Source: Hyphomicrobiales bacterium (GTDB lineage: Bacteria > Pseudomonadota > Alphaproteobacteria > Rhizobiales > Rhizobiaceae). Taken from it: DNA of 64,000 nucleotides. Below, in pieces: positions 18,262-27,188 of the stretch (the first letter of the stretch is position 1; each line of letters begins with the position of its first letter). Both the position numbers and the translations under genes were made by a program. The notes beneath the pieces are model-generated. The model worked only from the letters and a program-made list of their open reading frames with translations. It was not told the DNA's origin and searched no databases. The stretch is from NCBI GenBank assembly GCA_900469965.1, contig UBZP01000017.1, positions 124,001 to 188,000 of the forward strand, in the 5' to 3' direction.

Positions 18262-18930
18262 ATGACTACCTTCCGCCCGAAATACATCACCTTCGATTGC
18301 CATGGCACGCTCATCAACTTCCAGATGGCCGAAGCTGCCCGCGACCTCTACGGTGATCGTCTCGACGAGCCGCGCATGCTGCAGTTCATCAAGAACTTCG
18401 CAGCCTACCGGCTGGACGAGATCATGGGCGACTGGAAACCCTATGCCGACGTCGTCCACAATTCGCTGGAGCGGACCTGCAAGCGAAATGGCGTCGCCTT
18501 CAACGACGAAGATGCCAAGATGGTCTATGAGCGGGTGCCGACCTGGGGTCCCCATGCGGACGTTCCGGCCGGTCTTGCCAAGGTCGCAAAGGAAATCCCG
18601 CTCGTCATCCTGTCCAATGCGATGAACGACCAGATCCCCTCCAACGTCGCCAAGCTCGGCGCCCCCTTACATGCCGTCTACACGGCCGAGCAGGCCAACG
18701 CCTACAAGCCGCGCTTCCAGGCTTTCGAATACATGTTCGACATGCTCGGCTGTGGTCCGGAGGACATCCTGCATTGCTCCTCGTCCTTCCGCTACGACCT
18801 GATGTCCGCCCACGACCTCGGCATCAAGAACAAGGTCTGGGTCAATCGTGGACACGAGCCGGCCAATCCCTTCTATGGCTATGTGGAAATCTCCGACATT
18901 TCCGGCCTGCCGGGCGTCGTCGGTCTCTGA
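18262..18930 (+). CDS. Haloacid dehalogenase type II family hydrolase (second copy)
   Basis: 222 aa from the ATG at 18262 with AAGGACG upstream. TFDCHGTLINF supplies the nucleophile Asp12, but the usual DxxGTLxD ends in Asn (residue 19). ILSNAMND is motif II, and AYKPRFQAF supplies the lysine. It diverges from the HAD protein at 14750 and is not a recent duplicate. It precedes a PuuB-like oxidase by 16 bp and so is probably co-transcribed with it. The pairing recurs at both ends of the aminotransferase unit, which hints at a shared step on the same pathway. Confidence 0.87.
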   Translation: MTTFRPKYITFDCHGTLINFQMAEAARDLYGDRLDEPRMLQFIKNFAAYRLDEIMGDWKPYADVVHNSLERTCKRNGVAFNDEDAKMVYERVPTWGPHADVPAGLAKVAKEIPLVILSNAMNDQIPSNVAKLGAPLHAVYTAEQANAYKPRFQAFEYMFDMLGCGPEDILHCSSSFRYDLMSAHDLGIKNKVWVNRGHEPANPFYGYVEISDISGLPGVVGL

Positions 18931-18946
18931 GGAAAGGCCGAAGCCG

Positions 18947-20221
18947 ATGAAATACGTCTCCTACTGGCACGACACCGCGCCCCGCTTTGCGGGCGCCGTC
19001 TCGGGGCCGATCGAAGGTCACTACGACGTTGCCGTGGTCGGCGGCGGCTTTACCGGGCTCGGCGCGGCGCGACAGCTCGCCATGGCCGGCGCGAAAGTCA
19101 TCGTGCTGGAATCCGAGACGGTCGGCTTCGGGGCTTCCGGCCGCAACGGCGGGCATCTGAACAACGGTCTGGCCCATAGCTACCTCGCCGCCAAGCGTGA
19201 ACTCGGCAAGGAGCGGGCGATCGCGCTCTACAAGGCGCTCGACGCCTCGATCGACACGCTGGAGGCGATCATCGCCGAGGAAGGCATCGACTGCGACTTT
19301 CGCCGCGCCGGCAAGCTCAAGCTCGCTTCGAAGCCGCAGCATTTCGAAGGGCTCGCCAGGAATTTCGAGGCGGTCCATGCGGAGGTCGATCCGGACACGG
19401 CGCTGCTGTCGGCCGATGATCTCAAGCGCGAGATCGGCTCGCCCTTCCACGGTGCCATGCTGTCGAAGAAGAGCGCGATGATGCACATGGGGCGCTACGT
19501 CGTCGGCCTCGCCGAGGCGGCCAGGCGGCGCGGCGCGATCATCGCCGAGAAGGCGATGGTCACCGACATTTCGAAGGCGGGCGCCCGGCATGCATTGAAG
19601 ACCGCGAGAGGCAGCGTGACGGCCGACAACGTCATGATGGCGAGCGGCGCCTACACGACGCCGAACTTCGGCTATTTCCGCCGCCGGATCATGGCGGTCG
19701 GCAGCTTCATCATCGCCACGCGGCCGCTCACCGATGAGGAGATCGCCGCGACGATGCCGGGCAACCGCACCTGCGTCAACAGCATGAACATCGGCAACTA
19801 CTGGCGCCTGTCGCCGGACAACCGGCTGATCTTCGGGGGCCGGGCGCGGTTCTCGGCGACGTCGGACCAGCGTTCGGATGCCAGGAGCGGCGCCATCCTT
19901 CGCGACAGCCTCAGCCGCATCTTTCCGCAACTGTCGAATGTCGAGATCGACTATTGCTGGGGTGGCCTGGTGGATATCACGAAGGACCGCTACCCCCGGG
20001 CGGGCTACCATGACGGACTGTGGTACGCCATGGGCTATTCCGGCCACGGCGCGCAGCTTTCGACCCACCTCGGCATGGCGATCGCCGACGCGATCCTCGG
20101 CCGGCCAGACCGAAATCCGGTGAAGGGGCTCGAATGGCCGGCGGTGCCGGGTCATTTCGGCAAGCCCTGGTTCCTGCCGCTGGTCGGGCTGTACTACAGG
20201 ATGCTCGACAGGATCCAATGA
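18947..20221 (+). CDS. FAD-dependent amine oxidase, gamma-glutamylputrescine oxidase-like
   Basis: 424 aa. YDVAVVGGGFTGLGAARQLA near residue 26 binds FAD and GFGASGRNGGHLNNG is the conserved flavin-attachment region of the PuuB/OrdL-type DAO subfamily. Such enzymes oxidise secondary or N-acylated amines to an aldehyde plus ammonia or amine with H2O2 release. GAGGAAAGG precedes the ATG; the start is 16 bp after the HAD stop. With the succinate-semialdehyde dehydrogenase encoded convergently it would convert an amine to succinate-level carbon. The exact amine is not determined by sequence. Confidence 0.85.
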   Translation: MKYVSYWHDTAPRFAGAVSGPIEGHYDVAVVGGGFTGLGAARQLAMAGAKVIVLESETVGFGASGRNGGHLNNGLAHSYLAAKRELGKERAIALYKALDASIDTLEAIIAEEGIDCDFRRAGKLKLASKPQHFEGLARNFEAVHAEVDPDTALLSADDLKREIGSPFHGAMLSKKSAMMHMGRYVVGLAEAARRRGAIIAEKAMVTDISKAGARHALKTARGSVTADNVMMASGAYTTPNFGYFRRRIMAVGSFIIATRPLTDEEIAATMPGNRTCVNSMNIGNYWRLSPDNRLIFGGRARFSATSDQRSDARSGAILRDSLSRIFPQLSNVEIDYCWGGLVDITKDRYPRAGYHDGLWYAMGYSGHGAQLSTHLGMAIADAILGRPDRNPVKGLEWPAVPGHFGKPWFLPLVGLYYRMLDRIQ

Positions 20222-20271
20222 CCGCCGGGCGTGCCTCTCAGGGCACTGGTCGTCGTCGTCGCAAACAGAAA

Positions 20272-20305
20272 GGCGGGGCTGCGAGCGCAGCCCCACCTTT
20301 TTCTT
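20272..20305 (+). terminator. Rho-independent terminator
   Basis: GGGGCTGC (20275-20282) pairs with GCAGCCCC (20287-20294) around GAGC, extended by GG/CC pairs, and is followed by TTTTTCTT at 20298-20305. It lies between the oxidase stop and the convergent gabD stop and should end the plus-strand HAD-oxidase transcript. Confidence 0.85.
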
Positions 20306-20326
20306 GACCCCGCGTGTGCCGCAGGC

Positions 20327-21784
20327 TCAGGCGAGGCCGCCGATATGGAAGGTCTTGGCCTCGAGATACTCGTCGATCCCCAGCTGTGATCCCTCTCTTC
20401 CCAGGCCCGACTGCTTGACGCCGCCGAACGGTGCGACCTCGGTCGAGATCAGGCCGGTGTTGAGCCCCACCATGCCGAACTCGAGCGCCTCGCCGACGCG
20501 CCAGGCCCGCTTGAGGCTTTCCGTATAGAAATAGGCCGCCAGCCCGTAGGGCGTGCCGTTGGCGATGGCGATCGCCTCCTCTTCGGTCTCGAAGCGGAAC
20601 AGCGGCGCGACCGGCCCGAAGGTCTCTTCGCTGGCAAGCTGCATGTCGATGGTGGCGCCGGTCAGGACGACCGGGGCCGTGTACTGCCGTCCTGGCGGCA
20701 GCTCGCACCTGGCGGTGACGATCCGGGCACCCTTCGCCAGAGCGTCCTCAAGGTGGCGGTTGATCTTGGCGATCGCCGCATCATTGATCATCGGGCCTAT
20801 CGAAACGCCCGCTTCCGTGCCGGGACCGACCTTCATGGCGTTGACGCGCGCCGTGAGCTTTTCGGCGAAGCGATCGTAGACGCCCGCCTGAACGAGGATG
20901 CGGTTGGCGCAGACGCAGGTCTGGCCGCCGTTGCGGAACTTCGACACGATCGCGCCCTCGATCGCGAGATCGATGTCGGCGTCGTCGAAGACGATGAAGG
21001 GCGCGTTGCCGCCGAGTTCGAGGGAGAGCCGCTTGACGCTGTCGGCCGCGCCGCGCATCAAGAGCGAACCGACCGGCGTCGAGCCGGTGAAGGAGATCTT
21101 GCGCACGGTCGCGTTGGCCATGATCTCGTTGCCGATCTCCTTTGGCATGCCGGTGACGATGTTGACGACACCGGCGGGAATGCCCGCCATTTCGGCCAGC
21201 ACGCCGAGCGCCAGGGCCGAATAGGGCGTGAACTCGGAAGGCTTCACGACGACGGTGCATCCGGCGGCGAGCGCGGGCGCGATCTTGCGGGTGATCATCG
21301 CGTTCGGAAAGTTCCAGGGCGTGATGATGCCGCAGACACCCACCGGTTCCTTCAACACGATGATGCGGCGGTCGGCGGTCGGCGATGGTATGGTCTGGCC
21401 GCCGATGCGGCGCGCCTCTTCGGCGAACCACTTGACGAAGGAGGCGCCGTAGCGGATCTCGCCGCGCGCCTCGTCGAGCGGCTTGCCCTGCTCGGTCGTC
21501 AGGATCAGCGCGAGATCGTCGATATGCTCGATCATCAGCGCGTACCAGGCTTCGAGCAGCGCAGCGCGCTCGGCATGCGTGCGCTTCTTCCACGCCGGAT
21601 AGGCCTTGTCGGCAGCCTCGATCGCCGCGCGCGTCTCCTCGCCCCCCATGTCGGGTACGGTGCCGATCACCGCCTGGCTCGCAGGATCCGTGACGTCGAC
21701 GCTCTTGCCCGACCGGGCCGCGACCCACGCGCCGCCGATCAGGCCTTCTTGGCGAAACAGGGAGGGGAGTTTCAAATTCCGCAT
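20327..21784 (-). CDS. gabD: NAD(P)-dependent succinate-semialdehyde dehydrogenase
   Basis: 485 aa, the usual GabD length. ITPWNFPNAMITRK, FTGSTPVGSLLM, LELGGNAPFIVFDDADID (catalytic Glu) and NGGQTCVCANR (catalytic Cys) are all present and in GabD spacing. It oxidises succinate semialdehyde, the end product of GABA or putrescine breakdown, to succinate. It ends a six-gene minus-strand run starting at 26948, 24 bp after the upstream dehydrogenase gene. GAGGATC precedes the ATG. Confidence 0.93.
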   Translation of the reverse strand: MRNLKLPSLFRQEGLIGGAWVAARSGKSVDVTDPASQAVIGTVPDMGGEETRAAIEAADKAYPAWKKRTHAERAALLEAWYALMIEHIDDLALILTTEQGKPLDEARGEIRYGASFVKWFAEEARRIGGQTIPSPTADRRIIVLKEPVGVCGIITPWNFPNAMITRKIAPALAAGCTVVVKPSEFTPYSALALGVLAEMAGIPAGVVNIVTGMPKEIGNEIMANATVRKISFTGSTPVGSLLMRGAADSVKRLSLELGGNAPFIVFDDADIDLAIEGAIVSKFRNGGQTCVCANRILVQAGVYDRFAEKLTARVNAMKVGPGTEAGVSIGPMINDAAIAKINRHLEDALAKGARIVTARCELPPGRQYTAPVVLTGATIDMQLASEETFGPVAPLFRFETEEEAIAIANGTPYGLAAYFYTESLKRAWRVGEALEFGMVGLNTGLISTEVAPFGGVKQSGLGREGSQLGIDEYLEAKTFHIGGLA

Positions 21785-21808
21785 GCTTGCGATCCTCGGG
21801 TACGATTT

Positions 21809-22849
21809 CTACAGGGCGGCAAGGAGCGCCGCGGTGATGGCGTCCGTCCGGTCCCTGCCGGGAGCCGTGCCGATGCCGGCCGCCGTGGTGGCCTCGATCG
21901 CCTTCATGACGGCCCCGGCGGCATCCTTTTCGCCGAGGTGGTCGAGCATCATGGCGCCGGACCAGACCGTGGCGATCGGGTTGGCGATCCCGAGATGGGC
22001 GATGTCGGGTGCCGAGCCGTGCACCGGCTCGAACATCGACGGGGCGTTGCGCTCGGGATTGATGTTGGCGGAGGCGGCAAAGCCGAGACCGCCCTGGATG
22101 GCTGCACCGAGATCGGTCAGGATGTCGCCGAAGAGGTTGGAGGCGACCACCACGTCGAGCGTTTCCGGAGCCATCACCATCCGCGCCGCCATCGCGTCGA
22201 TGTGATAGCTGGTGACCTCGACGTCCGGATATTCCGCCGCGAGCTGCTTCGTGACGTCGTCCCAGAAGACCATCGAGTATTTCTGGGCGTTCGACTTGGT
22301 CACCGAGGCCAGCTTGCGGCGCCGCGACCGGGCCTGTTCGAAGGCGAAGCGCAGGATGCGCTCGACGCCCTTGCGGGTGAAGATCGACGTCTCGACCGCC
22401 ACCTCGTCCGCCGTGCCCTGGTGGATGCGGCCGCCGGCGCCGGAATACTCGCCCTCGGTGTTCTCGCGGATGCAGAGAATGTCGAACCTGGTCGTCTTGA
22501 GCGGCCCCTCGACGCCGGCCAGCAGGCGGTGCGGACGGATGTTGGCGTATTGCGCGAAGCTCTTGCGGATCGGCAGCAGCAGGCCATGCAGCGATACGGA
22601 ATCCGGAACCTCCGCCGGCCAGCCGACGGCGCCGAGCAGGATCGCGTCAAAGCTGCGCAGGGTGTCGATGCCGTCTGCCGGCATCATCGCGCCGGTCTCC
22701 CTGTAGAAGGCGCAGGACCACGGGAACACGGTCCCCTTCAAGGCAAATCCGTGCGCCCCGGCTGCCTTCTTAAGCACGGACCAGGCGGCTTCCGTCATGT
22801 CGCGGCCGATGCCGTCGCCGGGGATCAGGGCTATCGTGTGTGTCTTCAT
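21809..22849 (-). CDS. Isocitrate/isopropylmalate dehydrogenase family, tartrate dehydrogenase-like
   Basis: 346 aa. IALIPGDGIGRDMTEAA at the N-terminus, CIRENTEGEYSGAGGR, the catalytic lysine in SVTKSNAQKYS, and SNLFGDILTDLGAAIQGG are conserved in beta-hydroxyacid oxidative decarboxylases. The particular pattern is closer to tartrate/D-malate dehydrogenase (TtuC/DmlA) than to LeuB. It lies between two aldehyde dehydrogenases and likely oxidises a 2- or 3-hydroxy dicarboxylate made in the pathway. 10 bp separates it from the upstream gene. Confidence 0.85.
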   Translation of the reverse strand: MKTHTIALIPGDGIGRDMTEAAWSVLKKAAGAHGFALKGTVFPWSCAFYRETGAMMPADGIDTLRSFDAILLGAVGWPAEVPDSVSLHGLLLPIRKSFAQYANIRPHRLLAGVEGPLKTTRFDILCIRENTEGEYSGAGGRIHQGTADEVAVETSIFTRKGVERILRFAFEQARSRRRKLASVTKSNAQKYSMVFWDDVTKQLAAEYPDVEVTSYHIDAMAARMVMAPETLDVVVASNLFGDILTDLGAAIQGGLGFAASANINPERNAPSMFEPVHGSAPDIAHLGIANPIATVWSGAMMLDHLGEKDAAGAVMKAIEATTAAGIGTAPGRDRTDAITAALLAAL

Positions 22850-22859
22850 GGTTTCGTCC

Positions 22860-24323
22860 TCAGAGGCTGATCAAGACGCTCTTGCTCTTTCGATTGGCCT
22901 GGAAGGCCTCCCGGCCGAGATCCTTGCCGATGCCGGACTGCTTGTAGCCCCCGGTCGGAAGGATGTGGTCGCGCGAGCGGCCGTAGCGGTTGACCCAGAT
23001 GGTGCCGGCCTGCAGCCGCCGGGTAAGGCGGATGGCGCGGGAAAGGTCGCTGGTGAAGAGGCCGGCGGCCAGTCCGTAGCTCGGATGGTCGGCGAGGTTC
23101 ATGGCTTCGTCCTCGTCCTCGAAGGTCTGCAGCGTCAGCACCGGCCCGAAGATCTCCTCGATGACGGCGGGAGAGCGCTGGTCGACGCCGGCAACCAGGG
23201 TCGGCGCATAGAAATATCCCGGCACGTCCATGGAACGGCCGCCTGTCAGGCATTCGGCACCGGCTGCAACGGCGGCCGCGACGATGTCGTCGATGCGCTG
23301 GCGCTGCCGTTCGGAGATGATCGGCGAATACTGGCTCGCCGCATCCCAGGTCGGTCCCGGCACGACGCGCTTCATCTTCTTAAGGATGGCGTCGATCAGC
23401 GGTGCTGCGACACTCTTCTCGACGATCAGCCGCGATCCGGCGACGCAGGCCTGGCCGGCATTGCTGGTGATGCTCGCGGTCACGGCCGCCGCCGCCCGAT
23501 CGATGTCGGCGTCGGCGAAGACGAGCTGCGGGCTCTTGCCGCCGAGCTCCAGCGTCATCGGCTTGACGCCGGTGCGCGCGATGTTCTCCATGATCGCCGC
23601 GCCGGCGCGGGTGGAGCCCGTGAAGCTGATCTTGGCGATGTCCGGATGGCCGGTGATGGCATTGCCGGTGGTCATGCCGTCGCCGAGCACGACGCTGATC
23701 AGGCCTGCCGGAAGGCCGGCGCGTACGGCGAGTTCCGCCAGCCGGAGCGTCGAGAACGGCGTCATCTCCGATGGCTTCAGCACGACCGCGTTGCCGGCGG
23801 CGAGTGCCGGACCGAGCTTCCATGCGGCCATGTTGATCGGAAAGTTCCAGGGCGTGATCGCGCCGACGACGCCGTAGGGCTCCGTCATGATCATGCCGAG
23901 ACTGCCATCGTCGGTCGGCACCAGGTCGCTGCTGTCCTTGTCGGCGAATTCGGCGAAGAAGCGGATCTGCTCGGCCGAGATGGCGATGTCGCCCTCGACG
24001 AGGTGGCCGACCGGGCGCGTCGAGGCGACCGCCTCCAGCCTTGCCAGCGCCATGGCGTCCTGTTCGATGAGGTCGGCCCAGCGATGCAGGACCTTCAGCC
24101 GTTCGCGGGGACGGATCCCGCCCCAGTTGCTTTCCTTGAGGGCCGACTTCGCCGTCTGTACGGCCCGGTCGACGAGATCGGCATCGGCAATCGGACAGGC
24201 GGCGTAGGCCTTGCCGTCGGATGGCCGGTGCATCGCGATGACGCCTTCGCCCGCCACCAGGCGATCGCCGATGAAATGCCCCACCGGCAGGGCCAGGCTG
24301 TCAGGATCGAAACTCAGGCTCAT
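22860..24323 (-). CDS. Aldehyde dehydrogenase family protein
   Basis: 487 aa from the ATG at 24323; GGAGA lies upstream, and the longer frame to 24410 is poor. AITPWNFPINMAAWKLGPAL, FTGSTRAGAAIM, MTLELGGKSPQLVF (Glu) and GQACVAGSR (Cys) mark an active NAD(P)-dependent enzyme. The FGP..YGLAAGLFTSD and IWVNRYGRSRDHILPTGGYK segments resemble betaine-/gamma-aminobutyraldehyde dehydrogenases. It may oxidise the aldehyde made by the aminotransferase or the PuuB-like oxidase before GabD acts. Confidence 0.9.
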   Translation of the reverse strand: MSLSFDPDSLALPVGHFIGDRLVAGEGVIAMHRPSDGKAYAACPIADADLVDRAVQTAKSALKESNWGGIRPRERLKVLHRWADLIEQDAMALARLEAVASTRPVGHLVEGDIAISAEQIRFFAEFADKDSSDLVPTDDGSLGMIMTEPYGVVGAITPWNFPINMAAWKLGPALAAGNAVVLKPSEMTPFSTLRLAELAVRAGLPAGLISVVLGDGMTTGNAITGHPDIAKISFTGSTRAGAAIMENIARTGVKPMTLELGGKSPQLVFADADIDRAAAAVTASITSNAGQACVAGSRLIVEKSVAAPLIDAILKKMKRVVPGPTWDAASQYSPIISERQRQRIDDIVAAAVAAGAECLTGGRSMDVPGYFYAPTLVAGVDQRSPAVIEEIFGPVLTLQTFEDEDEAMNLADHPSYGLAAGLFTSDLSRAIRLTRRLQAGTIWVNRYGRSRDHILPTGGYKQSGIGKDLGREAFQANRKSKSVLISL

Positions 24324-24439
24324 CGGGAAGTCTCCGTCATCTGACTGCAACGCTACCGGATCGCCAGGACAGGTTGCTCCGGTAGAGGGGACGGCCGCAG
24401 CCGAAGTCACCGTTTTGGCGGCGCCTCACAGCGTATTCT

Positions 24440-24471
24440 GCGGCGCGGGCCGGAAACGGGTTCCGCGCCGC
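24440..24471. repeat. 9 bp GC-rich stem-loop downstream of the cupin gene
   Basis: GCGGCGCGG (24440-24448) pairs perfectly with CCGCGCCGC (24463-24471), loop 14 bases. It lies in the 158 bp gap between the cupin stop and the aldehyde dehydrogenase start, the only long gap in the six-gene minus-strand run. No T-tract follows. It may be a transcript-stability or attenuation hairpin separating the two halves of the run. Confidence 0.5.
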
Positions 24472-24481
24472 TGCGCGGGCG

Positions 24482-24838
24482 TCAGGGCGTGACGGTGACG
24501 TAGATCTTGCGGACGGTCTCGATGGTCTTCCAGACGCCGACGAAGCCCGGCTTCATGACGAAGCTGTCGCCGGCCCTGTAGACGACCGGCTGGCCGCCTT
24601 CAGGGGTGATTTCGACGACTCCGGACAGGATGTGGCAGAACTCGAAGGTCTGGCCCTTGATCGAGCGGGTGACGCCCGGGGTCGCTTCCCAGACGCCGGT
24701 GTGCACCAGTTCGCCATGGGCCTCGTCCTGCGCCCAGGTCTTGAGCTGGGGATTGCCGGAGATCAGCCGGTCCGGCGCAGGCGTGTTTTCGCGCGGTGCG
24801 AAGGAAGGGTTGGTCTCGATGGTCTTGAGGAGCGACAT
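24482..24838 (-). CDS. Cupin domain protein (DUF861-like)
   Basis: 118 aa from the ATG at 24838, preceded by AAGGAAT. One beta-barrel: VWEATPGVTRS, then FEFCHILSGVVEITPEGG and YRAGDSFVMKPGFVGVWKT match the EutQ/(S)-ureidoglycine-aminohydrolase-like cupins often adjacent to amine-oxidation genes. The catalytic role of this family is mostly unknown; some bind metals, some sense or sequester an aldehyde. Its stop is followed by a strong stem-loop. Confidence 0.85.
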   Translation of the reverse strand: MSLLKTIETNPSFAPRENTPAPDRLISGNPQLKTWAQDEAHGELVHTGVWEATPGVTRSIKGQTFEFCHILSGVVEITPEGGQPVVYRAGDSFVMKPGFVGVWKTIETVRKIYVTVTP

Positions 24839-24863
24839 GGCATTCCTTTCGGGGGTTGAGGTG

Positions 24864-25787
24864 TCAGTAGCCGCGCTGGCGGTCGACCAGGCCAATCGGA
24901 TCGAGCCCGGCGCGCAGCCTCCTGATGTTGTCGATGACGGCGCGCGCGGCCGTATGGGGCTGGGTGATGCTGGCGATGTGCGGGGTCAGCAGGATGCGGG
25001 CGTCACGCCAGAACGGATGGCCGGGCGGCAGCGGTTCCGGATCGGTGACGTCGATCACGGCGCCGGAGATGTGGCCGCTGTCGAGCGCGGCGAGAAGCGC
25101 CTCCTGGTCGAGCTGCGGCCCGCGGCCGACGTGGATCAGTCCGGCGCCTTCCGGCAGTTGGCTGAACAGCCTGGCGTCAAGGAAGCCGCGGGTCTCGTCC
25201 GTCAGGGGCAGAAGGCAGATCAGCACGTCGGTTTCTGCCAGCATGGCCTCCAGACCCGCCGGGCCGGAGAAGCATCGGACACCCTCTATCTCCCGGGCGG
25301 AGCGGCTCCAGCCGGACAGCGGAAATCCGAACGGCTTCAAACGCTCGAGCACGGCCTGGCCGAGGTTGCCGAGCCCCAACACGCCGATGCGGCGTTCGCC
25401 GGCCTGGGCCTGCGGCAGGACCTGCCAGACCTCGTCCTGCTGCTGCCGCAGATAGGCCGGCAGGTTGCGGTGGAGCGAAAGAACGCCGAGGACGACGTAT
25501 TCCTGCATCATCCGCACGATGCCCTCCTCGACCATGCGCACGATCTTCACGTCGTCAGGAACGCTGGCGGTGCTGAACTGGTCGATGCCGGCCCCGGTCG
25601 AGAACAGCACCTCCAGATTGCGGTAGCGCGCCAGGTTCTCCGGCACGGTCCAGGTCATGAGGTAACGCACCTCATCAGGATCGACCGTCGCCGGATCCAT
25701 GGAGAACGGCAGGTCCGGGATTTCGCGGGCGAAGGCCTCCCGGAATACCTGGCCGCGGGCTGCATCGGAATTGAAGAGAAAGGTCAT
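24864..25787 (-). CDS. D-2-hydroxyacid dehydrogenase, glyoxylate/hydroxypyruvate reductase A-like
   Basis: 307 aa. [20 protein letters not shown] is the NAD(P)-binding motif (about residue 135), with [20 protein letters not shown] (arginine loop) and [14 protein letters not shown] (catalytic His) all present; the pattern follows GhrA. It interconverts 2-oxo and 2-hydroxy acids using NADPH/NADH. 25 bp before the cupin and 24 bp after the ArgE-like gene, so it should be in the same transcript. Confidence 0.88.
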   Translation of the reverse strand: MTFLFNSDAARGQVFREAFAREIPDLPFSMDPATVDPDEVRYLMTWTVPENLARYRNLEVLFSTGAGIDQFSTASVPDDVKIVRMVEEGIVRMMQEYVVLGVLSLHRNLPAYLRQQQDEVWQVLPQAQAGERRIGVLGLGNLGQAVLERLKPFGFPLSGWSRSAREIEGVRCFSGPAGLEAMLAETDVLICLLPLTDETRGFLDARLFSQLPEGAGLIHVGRGPQLDQEALLAALDSGHISGAVIDVTDPEPLPPGHPFWRDARILLTPHIASITQPHTAARAVIDNIRRLRAGLDPIGLVDRQRGY

Positions 25788-25811
25788 CGTCCGGATCCGC
25801 TCCTGGCTCGT

Positions 25812-26948
25812 TCAAGCGTCCCTGCGGCAATGCCGCCCCAGTGCTTCGATCAGCGACTGGCAGGCTGCGAGTTCGCTTGCGAGAATGAATTCGTTGGGTT
25901 TGTGGGCACGCGCAATGTCGCCGGGGCCGCAGATGATCGCCTCGACCCCGGCGCGCTGGTAGAGCCCGGCCTCGGTTCCGTAGCTGACGGCGGCGAGCGG
26001 CTCGATCCCCGTCAGGTCCTTCAGCAGACCGGCGAGGGGAGAGGACGGGGCGAGGGAGAGCGCCGGATAGGCGCTGAGGACCTGCCAATCGACCCCGAAG
26101 CCCTTTGACGCCAGCGCCTCGGCGGCTTCGCGCACCGGCGCCAGCAGCGCTTCGGGATCAACGGACGAAATGGCCCTGGTCTCCAGTTCCAGGCTGCAGA
26201 GCTCGGGAATGATGTTGACGGCCTGACCGCCACCGATCGTGCCGATCGACAAGGATGAGTAGGGCGGTTCGAATTCGGTCTCGAACGGTCCTTGCGCAAG
26301 GTCGATGGCGGCGGTGACGGCGGCCTGCTGCACCTCCGTCATGGCGTGGATCGCGTTGAGGCCGAGATCCGGCCGGGAGGAGTGACCCGAACGGCCCGTG
26401 AGCGTCACCCGTGCCGCCGCCTTTCCCTTGTGGGCGAGAATGGCCCGCATCCCGCTCGGCTCGCCGATGATGGCACCGAGCGGTGGTGCGCACAGGTCCG
26501 GCAGGCGAGCGATCAGATGTGGCACGCCGCGGCAGCCGGCCTCCTCGTCATAGGAGAGGGCCAGGTGGATCGGCGAAGAGAGCGGGCGCGCGAGGAACGA
26601 GGGGACGGCGGCCAGGACGGCAGCCAGGAACCCCTTCATGTCGGTCGTTCCGCGTCCGTAGAGCCTGTCGCCCTCGATCCGCAACAGAAAGGGATCGCCG
26701 TCCCAGCCAGCTTCCCTGGCCGGGACCACGTCCATGTGGCCGGACAGGATATAGCCCGGCCGGTCGGCGGGGCCGATCGTGGCGAAAAGGTTCGCCCTGT
26801 CGCCTTCCGGTCCGGGAAGGATGTGCGCGGTAACGCCGAAGGACCTCAGATGGTCGGCGATCCATTCGACGATGCCACCATTGGGCATGCCGACCACCGA
26901 CTGGAACCCGACCAGCTCTCTCAGGATGCCTGTGGCGCGCGTCATCAT
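25812..26948 (-). CDS. M20 family deacylase, N-acetylornithine deacetylase-like
   Basis: 378 aa from the first of two adjacent ATGs (26948, 26945). SGHMDVVPA carries a zinc-ligand His/Asp pair; YGRGTTDMKGFLAAVLA supplies the bridging Asp; YDEEAGCRGV supplies the catalytic Glu. The dimerisation domain segment ARVTLTGRSGHSSRPDLG is intact. ArgE/DapE-type enzymes hydrolyse N-acyl amino acids, so here it may free an amine or amino acid from an N-acyl precursor. First gene of the minus-strand run. Confidence 0.88.
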   Translation of the reverse strand: MMTRATGILRELVGFQSVVGMPNGGIVEWIADHLRSFGVTAHILPGPEGDRANLFATIGPADRPGYILSGHMDVVPAREAGWDGDPFLLRIEGDRLYGRGTTDMKGFLAAVLAAVPSFLARPLSSPIHLALSYDEEAGCRGVPHLIARLPDLCAPPLGAIIGEPSGMRAILAHKGKAAARVTLTGRSGHSSRPDLGLNAIHAMTEVQQAAVTAAIDLAQGPFETEFEPPYSSLSIGTIGGGQAVNIIPELCSLELETRAISSVDPEALLAPVREAAEALASKGFGVDWQVLSAYPALSLAPSSPLAGLLKDLTGIEPLAAVSYGTEAGLYQRAGVEAIICGPGDIARAHKPNEFILASELAACQSLIEALGRHCRRDA

Positions 26949-27188
26949 TGTTCCCGTTCCAGGATCTGTCACGCCCTGCAGTGCTCCAGCAGCGCGAACA
27001 AACCAATCTTGACAATCAAAGTAGAGGCACAGGACACCAATAGCTGCCGAAAGACGAAGCGATACGGTCAAATCTTGTGCCGGCTTTCGCTTCAGCAGTG
27101 AAATGTTTCGCAGGATCTCCACTAACATGGCCGCCGGGACATCCGGGCGCTTGGCCCCGGAGGAGGAATTGTCATTTCGGCTGGGTGG

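Noticed and set aside
27009-27019. TTGACAATCAA palindrome between the deacylase and GNAT genes as an FNR site
   Set aside because: The spacer is 3 bases, not the 8 (TTG-N8-CAA) required by Crp/Fnr dimers.
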